Origin: Streptomyces niger
Lineage (GTDB): Bacteria; Actinomycetota; Actinomycetes; Streptomycetales; Streptomycetaceae
Direction: 5' to 3'
Length of the DNA: 64,000 nucleotides
Assembly (NCBI RefSeq): GCF_000718305.1
Contig: NZ_JOFQ01000034.1
Span: 1-64,000 of the forward strand
Positions 63,304 through 64,000 of the stretch are shown here, in pieces (position 1 is the first letter of the stretch; the number at the start of each line of letters is the position of its first letter). A program made the translations under genes and the position numbers. The notes beneath the pieces are model-generated. The model saw only the letters and a list, made by a program, of their open reading frames with translations, did not search any database and had not been told where the DNA came from.

Positions 63304-64000
63304 ATGCGCGCTGTCGTGGTCACCGAGCCGGGCCGAGTCGCCCCGGCCGACGTGCCGGATCCCCGGCCTGAACCCGGCGAGGTCGTCGTCCGCGTCTCCT
63401 CGTGCGGCCTGTGCGGGACGGACATGCACATCCTCGGCGGCGAGCTGCCGCCGGTGACGTACCCGGTGATCCCCGGGCACGAGCTGACCGGCGAGGTCGT
63501 GGCGGTCGGCGAGGGCGGCGAGGGGGCCACTGGACCCGCCGTCGGCGACCGCGTCGCGGTGGACCCCAACATGCCGTGCGGCGCCTGCCACTACTGCCGG
63601 ATCGGCCGCGGGAACCTCTGCGAGGACTACCGGGCGATCGGCGTCACGCAGGCGGGCGGCTTCGCGGAGCAGGTGGCCGTCCCGGCACGCTGCTGTTACG
63701 TGATCCCGGCGTCCTTCTCCGAGGCGTCGGCCGGCCTGATCGAGCCGCTGTCCTGCGCGGTGCACGGCCTGAACCGGCTGCCGCGCCGCCCCGGCGAGCA
63801 CTACCTGATCTACGGCGCGGGCACGATGGGGCTGATGATGGCCGCGCTCGTACGGACCGCGGGCGCCGCCTCGGTCTCGGTGGTCGACCTCAACGAGGAG
63901 CGGCTGGCGTTCGCCGAGTCCTTCGGCCTGGATGCGGCCGTGACCAGCGCGGACAAGCTGGCGCTGGGCAAGGGGCCGGGCTTCGAGGTGGTGGTCGACG
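63304..64000 (+). CDS. Zinc-dependent alcohol/polyol dehydrogenase, 5' part
   Basis: The first 232 codons of a medium-chain dehydrogenase; the gene runs off the window. The catalytic zinc ligands are in SSCGLCGTDMH and IPGHELTGEV, the structural zinc cysteines in CGACHYCRIGRGNLC, and the NAD(P) Rossmann motif is YGAGTMGLMMAALVR. Sequence and setting (LacI regulator, PfkB kinase) favour a sugar-alcohol dehydrogenase of the sorbitol/threonine dehydrogenase group. GGAGG lies 5 nt before the ATG. Confidence 0.93.
   Translation, partial: MRAVVVTEPGRVAPADVPDPRPEPGEVVVRVSSCGLCGTDMHILGGELPPVTYPVIPGHELTGEVVAVGEGGEGATGPAVGDRVAVDPNMPCGACHYCRIGRGNLCEDYRAIGVTQAGGFAEQVAVPARCCYVIPASFSEASAGLIEPLSCAVHGLNRLPRRPGEHYLIYGAGTMGLMMAALVRTAGAASVSVVDLNEERLAFAESFGLDAAVTSADKLALGKGPGFEVVVD

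Overview
This 64 kb window has the very high G+C, the strong third-position G/C bias and the gene content of a Streptomyces chromosome (Actinobacteria). Two genes run off the edges: a siderophore-type decarboxylase at the left and a zinc alcohol dehydrogenase at the right. There is no prophage, insertion sequence or CRISPR array. About fifty genes are supported, plus one tRNA.

Layout. 1-2.4 kb: the end of a siderophore decarboxylase and an amino-acid/diamine N-hydroxylase. 2.4-7.7 kb: a Tat-exported 5'-nucleotidase, a SIMPL protein, pyruvate kinase, and a free-standing LAGLIDADG protein beside tRNA-Leu(CAA). 8-14.7 kb: an ANTAR response regulator and a complete branched-chain amino-acid ABC importer (livKHMGF order). 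15-29.5 kb: a thioesterase, an FdhF/YdeP oxidoreductase, polA, a DUF4184 protein, a secreted lytic transglycosylase, a 44-residue membrane peptide next to a DUF3068 protein, HrpB and a methyltransferase. 29.5-36.5 kb: rpsA with a clear promoter, a secreted beta-helix protein, a PAC2 protein, coaE, a cupin, a TPR protein and a DUF6343 protein. 36.7-46.3 kb: a UvrD-type helicase divergent from an SNF2 - SWIM zinc-finger - helicase-associated gene set. 46.4-59 kb: a uridine-kinase-like protein, an orphan PemK/MazF protein, a DUF1697 protein, a DNA alkyltransferase, a secreted glycerophosphodiesterase, uvrB, terC with a leader that looks like a Mn2+ riboswitch, an MBL hydrolase, a mycothiol-type enzyme and uvrA. 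59.4-64 kb: a rhodanese/CstR-like pair, a PfkB sugar kinase, a LacI regulator and the dehydrogenase.

Main themes. (1) DNA repair is over-represented: polA, ogt, uvrB, uvrA, a UvrD-type helicase, HrpB and the SNF2-SWIM set. Several carry upstream sequences that resemble the LexA-independent damage promoter of actinobacteria (RecA-NDp / PafBC type, TTGTCRGTGG then TAnnnT). The candidates all have the same 17-nt hexamer-to-hexamer distance. The uvrB, ogt and polA copies sit so close to the start codon that leaderless mRNAs are predicted. The SNF2 operon has a weaker copy, which suggests that this poorly understood helicase/SWIM set belongs to the same response. (2) Many genes appear leaderless, with a TAnnnT-like box 6-7 nt before ATG or GTG. 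(3) Clear regulatory DNA is visible: a Mn-riboswitch-like leader whose 3' part can pair perfectly with the terC ribosome-binding site, a CstR/CsoR-type operator, a 26-bp LacI-type palindrome, a 16-bp palindrome before the beta-helix gene, a TetR-like palindrome and a possible three-unit PHO box. (4) Short tandem repeats are common in the spacers, and two reach into coding sequence (11 x 9 bp at the SNF2 start; 15-bp units in the livG tail).

All calls were made by reading the sequence alone; no database search was run.
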